A stretch of DNA of 64,000 nucleotides from Sorghum bicolor (Eukaryota; Streptophyta; Magnoliopsida; Poales; Poaceae), in the NCBI RefSeq assembly GCF_000003195.3, contig NC_012878.2, forward strand, positions 18,762,641 through 18,826,640. The letters are read 5' to 3'. Position numbers and translations under genes: made by a program. The notes below the pieces were generated by a model. The model saw only the letters and a list, made by a program, of their open reading frames with translations, had not been told where the DNA came from and did no database searches. Positions 43,155 through 55,514 of the stretch are shown here, in pieces; the stretch's first letter is position 1, and the number at the start of each line of letters is the position of its first letter.

Positions 43155-46100
43155 TTAGGCAGGCACAATAGTGATCTTCTTTTTGACGTATGTTCCTTGG
43201 TCATGATCTTGACGTAACCATGGAGTGTCCTCAGCATTTATCAGTATGCTCGGATCTTTGGTCACATTGAATGGCGTGATTCGGTCATCCCTTTCATAAT
43301 CTTCTGAAATATCTGACTTGTCCTCAATTCCCACAATGTTTCTTTTCCCTGAGAGAACTATATGGCGTTTTGGCTCGTTTGTTGATTTGTTGTCATTTTT
43401 TCCTCTCTTCTGTTTTGTAGACATGTCTTTCATATAGAACACCTGATTCACATCAGCAGCAAGGACGAATGGTTCATCTTTGTAACCAACATTGTTGAGG
43501 TCCACTGTTGTCTTTCCATAGTCTTTGTCAACTGTCACCCTGCCTCCGGTAACCTTCACCCATTGGCACCGGAACAAAGGGATTTTAAAATTAGGTGCGT
43601 AGTCTAGTTCCCAAATCTCCTCTATACGGCCATAATATGTTTGTCTGTTTCCATTCGTTTCTATGGCGTCTACGCGAACTCCACTATTTTGGTTCGTGCT
43701 TCTTTTATCTTGGCCTAGGGTGTAAAATGTATTTCCATTTATCTCGTACCCTTTGTACGTGAGGATGTGCCATGATGGGTTCCTAGCCAACAAATACAGT
43801 TGCTCATCAATCTGGTCATTACCCTGACATTCTTTTCGTAACCAATCACTGAAAGTGTCTATGTGCTGATGCATAAACCAAGCTTCATTATTCTCTGGGA
43901 ATTGTGATCGTAGGAAGTCCTTGTGTTTCGTGACATACGGCTCCACCACGGATGAGTTTTAAAGAACTGTGTAGTGTGCTTTATTGAAAGAATCGTCCCC
44001 CGTACCGATGTATGTTTTCTTTCCTAGTGTTCCCTTTCCACTCAGTCTCCCCTCGTGGCACGATTCAGGAACACCAATTGGGTTAAGTTTAGGAATGAAT
44101 TCAACATAGAACTCAATAACCTCCTCTGTCCCATAGCCCTCGGCGATGCTTCCTTCTGGCCGAGCACGTTGGTGAACATATTTCTTCAGAACTCCCATAA
44201 ACCTCTCAAAGGGAAACATATTATGTAGGAACACAGGACCCAGAATATTGATCTCCTTGACCAGATGAACTAGGAGGTATGTCATGATATCAAAGAAGGA
44301 TGGAGGGAACACTAACTCAAAGCTGACAAGACATTGAACCACATCATTCTGTAGAGCAGCTAGTTCCAGTGGATTGATTGCCTTCTGAGAAATTGCATTG
44401 AGGAATGCACATAGCTTTACGGTGGCCAAACGTACATGAGGAGGTAGAATTCCTCTTAATGCAACTGGAAGCAATTGCGTCATAAGCACATGGCAGTCAT
44501 GCGACTTTAAGTTCAGAAATTTCTTCTCAGGCACATTAATTATACCTTTTATATTAGAGGAGAATCCAGATGGGACCTTGATGCTGCTTAAGCATTCAAA
44601 CATGATTTCTTTCTGTTCATTGCTAAGAGTGTAGCTAGCAGGTCTTAAATATTGATGTCCATCATCTGTCTTCTCTGGATGCAGGTTGTCTCGTTCTTCC
44701 ATGCGTTGCAAGTCTTGCCGTGCTTCAAGTGAATCCTTAGGCTTACCATATACACCCATGAATCCTAGAAGGTTCACACAAAGATTCTTTGTTAGGTGCA
44801 TGACATCGATCGCATTCCGGACCTCTAGGCCTTGCCAATAGAGTAGCTCCCAAAATATTGACTTCTTCTTCCACATGGGTGCATGACCAGCTGCATCTTT
44901 TGGAACTGTTGGCTGCCTTGTCCCTTACCAAAAACTACTTTTACATCCTTAACCATCTCAAATACATCTTCTCCAGTTCTGTTGCGAGGCTTGCATCGGT
45001 GGTCTACCTTACCTTTAAAATGCTTTCCTTTCTTTCTAATTGGGTGATTCATAGAAAGAAATCGACGATACCCAAGGTACACGACCTTTCTGCATTTTTT
45101 CAAATATATACTATCAAGGTCATCAAAACAATGTGTGCATGCATTATATCCTTTGTTTGTCTGCCCTGAAAGATTACTTAGAGCAGGCCAATCATTGATT
45201 GTCACAAACAACAGTGCTCGTAGGTCGATCGAAGTGTTCCTGTTTGTACTCATCCCACACACGAACACCTGTTTCACTCCATAAAAGAAGGAGTTCTTCA
45301 ATTAATGGCCTTAGATAGACATCAATGTCATTGCCTGGTTGCTTCGGGCCTTGGATGAGCATCGGCATCATAATGAACTTTCGCTTCATGCATAACCATG
45401 GAGGAAGGTTGTAGATATATAGTGTAACAGGCCAAGTGCTATGACTACTGCTTTGCTCACCAAAAGGATTCATACCGTCCGTACTTAAAGCGAACCTTAA
45501 GTTTCTTGCGTCTTCAAACTCTGGAAATTCCCTGTCTATTGCTCTCCACTGGGACCCATCGGCAGGGTGTCTCAACATGTTGTCTACTTTACGGTCTTCT
45601 TTGTGCCACCGCAACAATTTTGCATGGTCCTTATTTATAAAAAGACGTTTTAGACATGGTATTATAGGAGCATACCACATAACCTTTGCAGGGATTTTTT
45701 TTCTGGGGACGTTCTTCCCCCGCAACATCGCCAGGGTCATCTCGCCTGATCTTATACCGCGATGCTTTACATACGGGCTTTCATCTAAATTCTTGTAGTC
45801 CTTGCCACGGTATAGGATGCCGTCGTTAGGACATGCATGTATCTTCTTGATTTCTAATCCCAAAGGACAGACGATCTGTTTTGCTTCGTACGTAGTAGTG
45901 GGCAGTTCATTAGGCTTCGGCAGCATTTTTTTTGGATCTTCAGTAATTGTCCAAATGCCTTATCGGATACACCATTCTGTGCCTTCCATTTTAACAATTC
46001 TAGTATTGTACCCAGTTTTTTTGCCCATCCTAGGCAGATGGGTATAGTAATTTCTTGTGATCTTTTAACATGTGGTCAAACTTTGTCTTCTCTTTTTCAT

Positions 46101-46521
46101 TTTCGCAATCTTTTTGTGCATCACGAATGACATCACCAAGAGCATCATCTTCAACAGGTGCGCCTTCTGCACCTGCCTCATCTTCAGCTTCTCCCATTGC
46201 TGTATCACCGAAGTCACCGTATTGAGCAATAATGTCGTCAGGCTCCAACTGTTCTTCTTCACCTTCTTCCATCATTATCCCGTTTTCTCCATGCTTGGTC
46301 CAAAAAATATAGTTTGGCATAAAACCCGACTTCAACAAATGTGAGTGAATATTTCTAGAGCTAGAATATTCCTTCAAATTATGACACAAGGCACATGGGC
46401 AACATATGAATCTATCCCGCTTGTTTTCCTCGGCAACTCTTAAGAAATAATACACACCATCAATGAATTCTTTGGAGCGGCGATCGGCATTGTACATCCA
46501 ATGACGTGTCATTGTCTGCAT
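43155..46521 (-). pseudogene. CACTA TNP2-type transposase (decayed)
   Basis: Minus-strand pieces in order: a transposase-associated N-terminal domain with Cys/His pattern (46521-46030, RHWMYNADRRSKEFIDGV... CCPCALCHN); the central TNP2 transposase domain (about 46020-44825, with RFALSTDGMNPFGEQSSSHS, YNLPPWLCMKRKFIMM and GPKQPGNDIDVYL); a DUF4218-type region (44876-43959, VMHLTKNLCVNLLGFMGVYG, HVLMTQLLPVALRGILPP); and a DUF4216-type C-terminus (43949-43155). Frame changes near 46028, 45250 and 44870 and a stop at 43961-43959 between the last two domains break the gene; some changes may be introns. The protein would cut and join the CACTA ends. Confidence 0.9.
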
Positions 46522-46529
46522 TGCAACGT

Positions 46530-47140
46530 AAAGTATTATAAGTTTCTAATTTTTTATAAAAAAATTAAAGTAACAATAACCTAAAATTCTCTATTTCTGG
46601 TTTTTCTAAACCAACAAAATTAAAAAGACATAAAAGTTCTCTATTTTCTAACTAATCATGAAATGTGGCATGCATACTAGTAATAATTAACTAATTAACC
46701 ATGTCATAAAGTGCAAATTAAAGAAATATAAGTTTCTATTTTTTAATAGAGAAATTAAAGTAACAAAAAACCTAAAATTCTCTATTTCTATTTTTTCTAA
46801 ACAACCAAAATTAAAAAAGCACAAAAGTTATCTATGTTTCTAACTAATCATGAAATGTGGTATGCATACTAGTTATAATTAACTAATTAACCTTGTCATA
46901 AATTGCAAATTAAAGTATTATAAGTTTCTAATTTTTAATAGAGAAATTAAAGTAACAAAAAACATAAAATTCTCTATTTCTACTTTTTCTAAACAAGCAA
47001 AATTAAAAAAACCCAAAAATTCTCTATTTTCCTAAATAATCATGAAATGTGGTATGCATACTAGTTATAATTAACTAACTAAATCGGTCAAAAATTGCAA
47101 ATTAAAGTATTATATGTTTTCATTTTTTTTCTAAACTAAT
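46530..47140. repeat. ~192-bp AT-rich tandem repeat upstream of TNP2
   Basis: The word atcatgaaatgtgg recurs at about 46655, 46847 and 47039, giving a period of 192 bp in three copies plus a partial one. It is AT-rich and non-coding, between the TNP2 start and the right terminus. Confidence 0.85.
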
Positions 47141-47457
47141 TAAAATAAAAAACATATTAGCACTATTTCTCTAAAAAAACGCGTCGCTTTTGAAATGGCG
47201 ATGAAGCTAATAACCTCTTAAAAAAACCATAAAATAAAAAACAATATACATAACACTAGGAAATGACATATGCCGCTTCTAAATGTTGAGAAGATGAAGC
47301 TAGTGACCTCTTAACAAGTTGATGACGGTGTAGAAACGATGAAATGAATCAATAGTCGGAGATGAGAGCAAGAACAAGCAACTCCAAATGAAGAACACAG
47401 CAAAAGAGTGAAGATCGATGGGCTCGGCCAGGGGAAGAAGAGTTCAAATATGGGGAG

Positions 47458-47784
47458 GGACATTTAGTCCCGGTTCCTTTTAAAAACCGGGTCTAAATTC
47501 CAACACTAGTCCCGGCCGGTGGGATGGACCGGGACAACAGCTTTTAAGCCTGGTTGGTGGTACCAACCGGGACTAAAGGCTAGGCTCTTGTCCCGGTTTG
47601 TGCGACCAACCGGGACTAAAGGTCTCCTCTGCCGATGTCTGACATAATAGCCGTTGGGTAGGGGACTTTTAGTCCCAGTTGGTCTCACCAACCGCGACTA
47701 AAAATGTTTTTGTCCCGGACGCTGTTTGGGCCGAGATTATTGTTCAAATTGGGCAAGTGACTAAAGGCCTGTTCTGTAGTAGTG
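47458..47784. repeat. CACTA right terminus and subterminal repeats
   Basis: Copies of TTTAGTCCCGGTT and its inverse precede the terminal ctgtagtagtg. The ACT duplication follows at 47785-47787. Confidence 0.85.
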
Positions 47785-47787
47785 ACT

Positions 47788-48833
47788 CTGCACACTTTAC
47801 ACGTACACATATATCTTGCATTATGCTGAATATTGTCTCCGACATGATAAATTAAAAAGATTAAAATGTTTCTAATCATGATTCATCTCACTCTATGATA
47901 TTTCGTGAAGCATGCAAGTATTGAAAAATCATTTTAAAACCCTGTGTTACTAAGTCATTGTGGAATGTGAGATGGTAGAGTATGAATTTCTTATTCTTGA
48001 TATCATTGTTGCTTGGAGAATTTATTTCAAAATCTTCAAAATTCTAGCTACCATCCTTAGTGTTTTATATGCCTACTAAACCTGAAAATATTATTATGAT
48101 AATTAGAAAAGCTATCTGCTCTGTATTGAGTTTGTTCAAAATGAGTTAGACCCTTGTTGAGAGATTTATCATGTTCCTAAGATCAAGGCATTTATTTAGA
48201 AAGATTCATTCTTCCAAAGTATTATTGCATTAGAGACATGGGCTATGCAAAAATAAAGATATTTCGAGGAAATAAAAAGGAGCAAGTGCTCGATAACCTC
48301 GTAGAAAAAATGGACAAGTGTCCGGCAGTAGAATTAGGGGTACCCCGGTATCCACTTAAAAAAGGGGGAGAAAAGAAAGAAAATGATAGCCCATGGTCCC
48401 TCTAATAAGCAATATGCTAGCAAGAGTTGACTAGTTTTTAAATTTCCAAAGTCTTTGATCTAAGAGTATGACATTCTTCTCCTTGGATCCCGTTTTGATC
48501 AGGCAATAAATGCAAAGTAAGTATGCTTAAGAATTTTTACAAATTAAAACAGCCTCAGTGAGATATATAAAAGATAATGAGTGACCCGAGAGAACCTATG
48601 AGGATAAAAGGTATGCTAAAATTTCTTTTCAAAAATATACAAAAACTCCAAGTGACAGGATTGAGAAGAAAGGGCCTCTACTCTTGATCATATATTTCCC
48701 TGACTATGGTACATAGTGAATTTTTACAACACCCTGCAAGTATGAAGAAAATGATTTACAATGTTTAACCCAGATATTATTCTTAACCATCCTTTTTCTC
48801 GAGGATGAGTAAAAGCCTAAGTATGGAGGTATT
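47788..48833 (+). other. Athila 3' untranslated region, right arm, after CACTA
   Basis: Non-coding AT-rich sequence, the inverted counterpart of 31460-32490, ending in the polypurine stretch taagtatggaggtatt before LTR A3. Confidence 0.75.
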
Positions 48834-50063
48834 TGTTGACGGTTCTTAAGTATCAATTTTAATTATCAAATAAACAAGAGAAAGGACCAATATGCAAACA
48901 ACACCATAGAATTAGGGTTTGATCTGACAGAATTCCACAAGTTTTGTTGTTTATCTGTTTCTGCAGGGGGTTATCAGGAAGTAAGGAAGAAAGGCTCACA
49001 TGTCGGGATTACATAGAGATATCAACGCACCGCGCAATTTTCTACCATCTAGAAGACTCCAGAATCCACGGGAACAAAGCGGAGGCCAAACGGGGCCTGG
49101 CCCAGGGCGCCCGCCCTGACGACCAGGGCGCCCGCCCCCCTCTGTACTCCAATCGGGACTCTTTTCGCGGACAAAGCTCCACCGACCTAAAGGATCAAGG
49201 ATAACCGTCCAATCAATGTCGGTTTGATCCAACGGCTCACGTTCACTTGAGGGGACTATAAAACCAGACCCCCTGGCCCCTAGAGGAGACAAGTTCATCA
49301 TAGAGTTGAGTGGAGCCCTCGAAGGAATACCTCTCCTCTAAATAAAATTTCTTTTAGGCTTAGCATCCAATGTGAGTAGAATTAGATCTTCTAGTTTCTA
49401 CTAGATTGATAGTGATAGAGTAGAGGTGTAGATCGGAGGAAGCCCGGCCTGTCGGTGTCTACTCCGAGGTTGTACCTGCGGGATCAAGTTCTCCTAACCC
49501 GAAGCTTGCTCCTAAGATTCTTCAGTATTTCGACTTCTAAATTCTAGTAAGTTCTTGTTTTATTGTTCTTTGGTTTATGAGTTTACTTTAATCTCTTCGC
49601 GTAGAGTTTCGAGTAATCATCTCTAGCGTAGACGTGGTATTTGGGCTAGGATACTCATAGATATCCCCTGACTAGCTAGACCGTGGTAGTAGCGAGCAAC
49701 ATGACATTTCCGAGTTACCTTTGCAGACCATATCTCGTTAGCAGGAAGGATAGGGTTTATAGCTGCGGGTTGAACATCCTCTGTGGTGTCTAGATTCCGT
49801 TAGCCTCCCCAATAGAACATTAGATCATCCTTACCAAGTTTAGAAAGAGATTAGGGTTGTAGCCTTCTCTATTTATTACTCACATCGAGAAACATTCTTT
49901 GTAGCCTAAACGTTAGTAGTAATAGACCAGGTTAGTCAGATGCACTCTTTCTCCTAGTGGTAAAAAAATAAATACGATACTCTGCATAACCTCCCGGGTG
50001 AAGTGCTCACCGATATCCATGCGCTTGCGGATCAATTCCGTATTACGTTCCCAAATATCAATA
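48834..50063 (+). repeat. Athila-like LTR A3 (3' LTR of the right arm)
   Basis: TGTTGACGGTTCTTAAG to CAAATATCAATA (final CA mutated to TA). It holds two GC boxes agggcgcccgccc (49104-49117, 49125-49137) and a TATA box TATAAAA at 49257-49263. It is the inverted partner of LTR A2. Confidence 0.85.
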
Positions 50064-50263
50064 GTGGCAAGTTTGGATGCATACGAACCATGTTGGTTAT
50101 GTGCTAAGTAATCAGTTAGTGATATTGTGTGTGGATGATGAATTATTGTGCCTCTGTTTATTGTGTGGATTTATTCTCGTCAGTAAATTCAGTGTGGCAC
50201 GATTTTGCATATGTCTACCGGTTGATAACGACTCCTAACGACTGCTTATCATTGACGCATGCA

Positions 50264-50925
50264 GATGGTGCAAATGTGTGGCAGGGGTAACCCTAACGCC
50301 GGTGTTGGAGAAGGTTCTTCTAGAGGTGGGGCTCGCAGGAATGAGGAAAGAGTGCCATCACCGCCACCACCACCACCCCCTCCGTACACTACGGAGGTGT
50401 CCTTCGTGCAATTTCTGGGAAGCCAACAGAACATGGAACAGATGCAACAAAACATGGAAGCTGCCCTATGCAATATCGCTGACAACAGCCACCATGGGGC
50501 TAACCAGGGCGGCGAGGAAGTGAATCACTGTAGCTCTTTAAGGAGTCTGTGGAACCACTCGAAGCTGATGAATGGATTAACACTATGGAGCAAAAGATCC
50601 GTCTCCTTCGGATGACCGAAGAACTCAAGGCAGAGTACAAGCACATCAGTTGGAGGGGCCCACTAGGATTTGGTGGTCCCATCACCGCTTGCGGGGCATC
50701 AGCAGTATCGTCCTCTTGCCCCGGGTGCTAGGTTTCGACCAACGCAGAGAAGAAATACAGGACATCCAACTCAGTAGAAGCCGTACAAGGTAGCTGTGGC
50801 TCCAACAAAGCCAAGAACCGATCAAGCCGGAACACCTGCGGCCAACTCTATGACCAAGGGGCTATGCTACAACTGCCACAAGATGGGGCACTTTGCTAAG
50901 CAATGTCCCTACCCCAAGAAGCAAT
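50264..50925 (+). pseudogene. gag: Tekay gag, internally deleted
   Basis: The N-terminal part (GRGNPNAGVGEGSSRGGARRN, poly-Pro) is followed after a frameshift by EPLEADEWINTMEQKIRLLRM, part of the gag domain. Most of the remaining gag domain is deleted near 50700. The CCHC knuckle CYNCHKMGHFAKQC is at about 50867-50908. Confidence 0.75.
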
Positions 50926-50927
50926 AG

Positions 50928-51395
50928 ATGACCTACCCAGCCCGTGTGCATCACACCTCAATCGAGGAGATCTCGGTAGGAGAACCGGTAACAGCTAGTA
51001 TGTCCTCTGTCAACCAACATCTTGCAGTTGTTTTGTTAGATTATGGATCATCGCATTCATTCATGAGCCAAGCATTCGTGCAAAAGCATGATCAAGCAGT
51101 GAGAGATCTGGGTTATGGCTATCGCATCAGCTCAGCAGGGGCAGATGTGTTAACGAATAGAGTGGTCCGAGGGGCTACCCTGGATATAAGTAATCATGTG
51201 TTTCAAGTGAATCTGGTGGTCATGACTAGTTTAGTCTTGGATGTCGTCATGGGCATGAACTGGATGAAGGAGTGGGACGTAATTATAGATGCAGGGAAAA
51301 GGATGTTATCTCTCAGAGAGCCTCAGGGCAATGGTTCTTTCCAAGTACATTTGCCTCGTCTGTTCGACTTTGCTAGCATCTCTTGTGCTACGTAA
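50928..51395 (+). pseudogene. Tekay protease region
   Basis: The frame MTYPARVHHTSIEEI...WDVIIDAGKRMLSL is the retropepsin-like domain before reverse transcriptase. The active-site triad, normally D-S/T-G, reads DYG (LLDYGSSHSFMS), so it is probably inactive. Confidence 0.8.
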
Positions 51396-52442
51396 GTGAT
51401 TCCTTTAACCCAGATTACCGTGGTTTGTGAGTTTCCTAATGTTTTTCCGGAAGAGTTACTAGGGCTTCCTCTAGATAGAGAAGTGGAGTTCGCCATAGAG
51501 TTGATACCAGGTACAGCACCAATCTCTAGAAGACCATACCGTATGCCGCTAAACGAACTCGCTGAATTAAAGACTTAGTTGAAGGAGTTGCTGGACAAGG
51601 GTTTTATCCGGCCAAATTTGTCTAAATGGTGTTGTCCGACACTTTTGTGAAAAAGAAGGATCAATCCTTGCACATGTGCGTGGACTATCGTCCGCTCAAT
51701 GCTGTGACCATCAAGAACAAATATCCTCTATCATGAATCGACATCCTGTTTGACCAGTTATCTAAAGCAAAAGTGTTTTCCAAGATAGATCTAAGGTCCG
51801 GGTATCACCAGATCAAGATTCGACAACAAGACATCCCAAAGACTGCTTTTTCTACCAGATATGGGTTGTATGAGTATCTTGTCATGTCCTTTGGATTGAC
51901 AAATGCTCCAGCATACTTTATGTATCTAATGAATTAAGTCTTTATGCCAGAGTTAGACAAGTTTGTTATTGTGTTCATCGATGACATTATGGTGTATTCG
52001 GAGCATGAGCAAGATAATGTTGTGCATTTGAGGGTTGTGCTGACTCGACTGCGAGAACATCAGTTGTATGAAAAGTTTAGTAAGTGTGAGTTCTGGCTTA
52101 AGAAGGTTCCATTCCTAGGGCACATTCTGTCAGAAGAAGGGATTGCCATGGATCCAGCAAAAGTACAAGAGGTCATGGATTGAAAGGCACCAACTTGTGT
52201 CTCGGAAGCTTGAAGCTTTCTTGGTTTAGCCAGGTATTACCGTCGTTTTATCCCAGACTTCTCCAAGATTGCTAAGCCAATGACCAGTTTGCTGCAAAAG
52301 GATCATAAGTTCGCCTGGACAAAGGGGTGTGAAGTAGCCTTCCGCACCTTGCGAAAGATACTAACCACTGCTCCGGTTCTGGCACAACCGGACATCGAGA
52401 AGCCTTTTGATGTGTTTTCTGATGCATCGAAAAGTGGTTTGG
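51396..52442 (+). pseudogene. Tekay reverse transcriptase and start of RNase H
   Basis: The sequence encodes the RT fingers and palm ([39 protein letters not shown] with the catalytic DD) and the start of RNase H (FDVFSDASKSGL). Stops after ELKT, near 51737 and 51936, and a frameshift near 51620, inactivate it. The insertion point of the nested element is in the RNase H codons after AAAAGTGG. Confidence 0.85.
52438..52442. repeat. Target-site duplication TTTGG, left copy
   Basis: TTTGG is repeated at 58465-58469 at the other end of the nested element; joining across it restores the continuity of the Tekay RNase H reading. Confidence 0.8.
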
Positions 52443-53868
52443 TGATAGGTTACCAATATGAATCGGTACGAGGGTGGCTCGATCTTCACGACAGTAGATC
52501 AAAAGAACAGGGATAACATGCTGCGAACAGCGGATAACTAGCTTTATATCTGACAAAGGTTGGATGCGACCAAGCGACGGGGAGCGAGACACCGAAACCG
52601 CGAAGACTTCGACTCGATCTTCGAACCACCGCAGAACCACAATCCGGAACTAATCCACACAATACGGCGCAGCCGAACGGAAGCCGTAGAGTACGAAGTA
52701 GGGGAACCCAAATGATTCACTTCACAAGTCCATGAAGAACAATGAAGAACAAAGGTTGAGTAAGGCACTCAGCAGCACGGCTGCAATATCATGTAGTTTA
52801 TCAAACGATCAAAGGTTGCTGATAGCTTAGAGGTAGGGGATATTTATACTAGGAACAACCCTCCTAGATAGGTATGAAAAACAAAAGAGTTTTTGGGAGA
52901 AGGCAATGTGAAAGGACCCCTTGGAATGGATTTGCGAACTGGCTTCGCGTGACTGTTGGCCTACAGAGCGGTTTCTAATAAACTAACCATAACTTTTAAT
53001 TGGGAAGTCCAAATGATGAACCGTTTCTTGGGTGTGAAACTAGACTCCCTGAGCTTTCTAGCAATGTATGCCATGCACCACGAAACGTTGTAGATTGGTA
53101 CAGTTCTGCATGGCAAGTTGTACCAACTTTCTGTCATGACAGACTGTTGACCTTCTGAGCAGTCTGTACTAATTCTGGTCTCCAGGCAATACGGAGTATC
53201 CAAACTGGTCAACACTAGATTCATTGGAAAATAGTCTCGACAAGCTTTCCATCAAGTCCTCATGGACCTTCATAGCTTTTGTGAGTAAAACGTTATGAAG
53301 ATTTCTTTGCACTGGTCCGTTCTTGACACTCTGGTCCGTTTTGTAGTATCTTCTGGAACTTGCACTAGTTCGTTCTTCAGGGTCCGATTCATCCTTCTCT
53401 TCTTCTATATACCTGAGTACAATCAAGGTAGAACAGTTAGGTAGTATATAATTCTCATTAATGTTAAAATGAATCTCACAAAGTAGCGCGTGGACCTCTT
53501 ATTGTAGCTTTTTTGCACGACTACGTGTAACCAGTCCATCGATGACTTGGGCTGGTGACGGTGTAGGTAAAACTTGAGTAGTTGTAGTTTGACTTGGAGC
53601 ATGTGACATCTTGTTTGCTGGCATGGTCATATCATCTTCCTCTTCTTGAAAAGGAGTCGACCTCGACTCTAACTCTTCTGATCCAAATAGTTGTGCTAGG
53701 ACATCGGTTTGTAATGTTGTGATTACATCGCAATCTTCTTGTTCCATGATAGCAAGGTGTTTGAATCTATAATCATATAAACCAAGTAGTAGCCTTGATT
53801 TGGAATTATGTTTAGCTTTCACCTTGAGTGGATGCTTGAATGTTGATTGCCATGGTATGGTCTCATCA
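52443..53868 (-). repeat. 3' LTR of the nested minus element (left)
   Basis: 1426 bp. Its inner ~370 bp encode the C-terminal end of the minus-strand ORF at 53499-54386. Confidence 0.85.
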
Positions 53869-54386
53869 TCCTCCCTCCCTTCAAGAAAAGTCGTCCACGA
53901 CTTTTGTTTACCTGAAAACAGCTTAGACAAAATAGAGGGTGGACGTACTTGATAATTCCAATAATCATTCCTTTTGTTCTGTTGATTTGTTTCATTTTGA
54001 ATTATTTTTGCATTATTTCCTTTTCCATGTAAGAAACATTCTCTCAACTTTGGTGAACCTGCAAACAGTTTAGAGGATGGTAGCACAAAAATTTCTTCCA
54101 ATCCAATCATTTGATTCATGTTGTCATGTTTTATCTTTAGAAGATCAAACTTTTCATCAAATAGATGTTGAGAACTCATGTTAATCCAAAATTTATTGTG
54201 GCAGCAAAATTTATTCAAGGGTTTAGAAGTATAATTTTTAAACTCAATGCTCCAAGGTGTGGATGAACAAGGTTTTGCTTTGCACAAGATTTCTATCTTT
54301 AAGTGGATGGTACGAACATGCTGACAACATGAATTGATCGAAACCATAAGCACCAAGCATTTGTTGCATCTTAAAAGATTTCTCAC
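53499..54386 (-). CDS. ORF crossing the polypurine tract into the LTR (pol-tail-like, unknown)
   Basis: 295 residues on the minus strand. The N-terminal half is basic and Cys/Asn-rich; the C-terminal part (EEEDDMTMPANKMS..., PSPAQVIDGLVTRSRAKKLQ) resembles the tail of grass Ty3/gypsy polyproteins, which often end in a TRSRAKKLQ-like stretch. Codons for EGREDDETIPW are made by the purine tract and LTR start, so coding runs straight into the LTR. The matching LTR-only stretch at 57783-58418 is a consequence of LTR duplication. It may be a relic of a longer pol. Confidence 0.45.
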   Translation of the reverse strand: MRNLLRCNKCLVLMVSINSCCQHVRTIHLKIEILCKAKPCSSTPWSIEFKNYTSKPLNKFCCHNKFWINMSSQHLFDEKFDLLKIKHDNMNQMIGLEEIFVLPSSKLFAGSPKLRECFLHGKGNNAKIIQNETNQQNKRNDYWNYQVRPPSILSKLFSGKQKSWTTFLEGREDDETIPWQSTFKHPLKVKAKHNSKSRLLLGLYDYRFKHLAIMEQEDCDVITTLQTDVLAQLFGSEELESRSTPFQEEEDDMTMPANKMSHAPSQTTTTQVLPTPSPAQVIDGLVTRSRAKKLQ

Positions 54387-54480
54387 TTTATTTATCTCTC
54401 AACATTTTGGAGTCTAAATCAGCAAGCTTATTATATGTTACACAAATTGCATGAACCTGGAAGGTATCTACAACATGTTC

Positions 54481-55443
54481 TCAAATCAAGACAAATGTAA
54501 ACTGGAAGCTATGAGTAGTATTCATTGAACTCAAATATGTTATGTTAGAAATTTTCTCAAGCATTTGTTCAATATTGATAGGCATGTTAAGCATAGTATA
54601 ACACAAACATTCAAGAGGAGATATCCTTGTAAACAAATCAGCACAAGTAACCGACTGGATGAGGTGTTGTTTGTTGTTATAGGAAGTGTTGCAAGGATCA
54701 TTCAAAGCACAAAGACTCTCATCAAAAAGAAACTCAGCACTTTCATCAACATGAGTTCCAGTCAAATCAACACAAATGTTTTGGTTATGTTTTATTGCTG
54801 AAACAGTGATATCACAAGTACTTAGTATGCATTGAACAATCAGATTTGATTTATTTTTCATGTATTTTAAATCCAATGATTCTACATGTACCAAGGTTTG
54901 AATCTCTGAATTTTTACCTTCAATGTTGATCTTAGATGGTTTTGATGAATTAACTAAAGGGTTGAGAAATGTGCAGCCATCTCTAAGATGTATGAGTATT
55001 GAAACATAATGCATCATATCACACATGTGAATGCAAATCATCATGTACATGAACCATATCAAACCATAGAAAATATCATGTATGATTGAACTTTGGTTAT
55101 CAACTTGCAAAATTTCAGCACATGGGTGAACATGTGAAATAATCAAATCAGTGCAAATATTTCGTGTATGGTTAATCCCATTTAAACCATGTGTATTACC
55201 ATAATTACATGCCATTTTATTTGGCAAACTCAAATCTGATTTATTTTCAATAACTTATAGACTTTTTGGTGGTGCAAGTACCAACGATTGCACCTCTGAA
55301 ATCTTTCCGTTATCCATGTCATGGTTCAGGTTTTGGGCAACAAACAATGGGTTTAGTTGAATAGCTACCTTCTGATTTCTCTCAACAAGTATGGTGTTGT
55401 CTTGAGCATCCATCTCTTCCCTATTCTCATCACAAACCTGCAC
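54481..55443 (-). pseudogene. Unknown minus-strand ORFs of the nested element
   Basis: Two frames, 55443-55255 and 55233-54481, together read as a His/Cys/Asn-rich protein without recognised domains (HVHPCAEILQVDNQSS..., CVDLTGTHVDESAEF). Their orientation agrees with the element. They may be filler sequence that took the place of pol. Confidence 0.35.
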
Positions 55444-55514
55444 ATTTGGAAAGAAAAAACCAGAAGTAGAGATGAGAGTGTTAGTTTCAAATATATCCTC
55501 ACTTGGCCTGCATT

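Larger units (their letters stand above)
35934..47784 (-). mobile_element. CACTA (En/Spm-like) DNA transposon, 11.85 kb
   Basis: The left terminus reads CACTAGTACAGAGAAGGGC and the right terminus, on the other strand, CACTACTACAGAACAGGCC, with a 3-bp duplication ACT. Both ends carry subterminal repeats of TTTAGTCCCGGTT in both orientations. Inside, both genes lie on the minus strand: a TNP2-type transposase (43155-46521) and a TNP1-type gene (36570-39681). Both are decayed, so this copy is not expected to be autonomous. It inserted into the 3' region of the forward Athila arm. Confidence 0.95.
30251..50063. mobile_element. Inverted pair of Athila-like 3' halves (LTRs outward), split by CACTA
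   Basis: The left arm, in reverse, is LTR A2 (30251-31459), 3' region, extra ORF and pol C-terminus up to 33865. The right arm, forward, is integrase (from 33866), pol C-terminus, extra ORF, 3' region (split by CACTA), LTR A3 (48834-50063). The arms are roughly 95% alike where compared. The turn-around is abrupt at gaataacgta|ccttgcaag, leaving ~0.7 kb of integrase as a single-copy loop. No matching target duplication flanks the pair (cttac on the left, gtggc on the right), so recombination between two copies is more likely than one insertion. Confidence 0.75.

Noticed and set aside
35934..47784. TTTAGTCCCGG inverted repeats as a microRNA precursor or a CRISPR-like array
   Set aside because: Their position at CACTA ends and their irregular spacing fit subterminal repeats; no spacer-repeat periodicity exists.
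52961..53224. Frames within the LTRs of the 6-kb minus element
   Set aside because: Apart from the pol-tail-like frame, they are short, lack domains and differ between the two LTRs.
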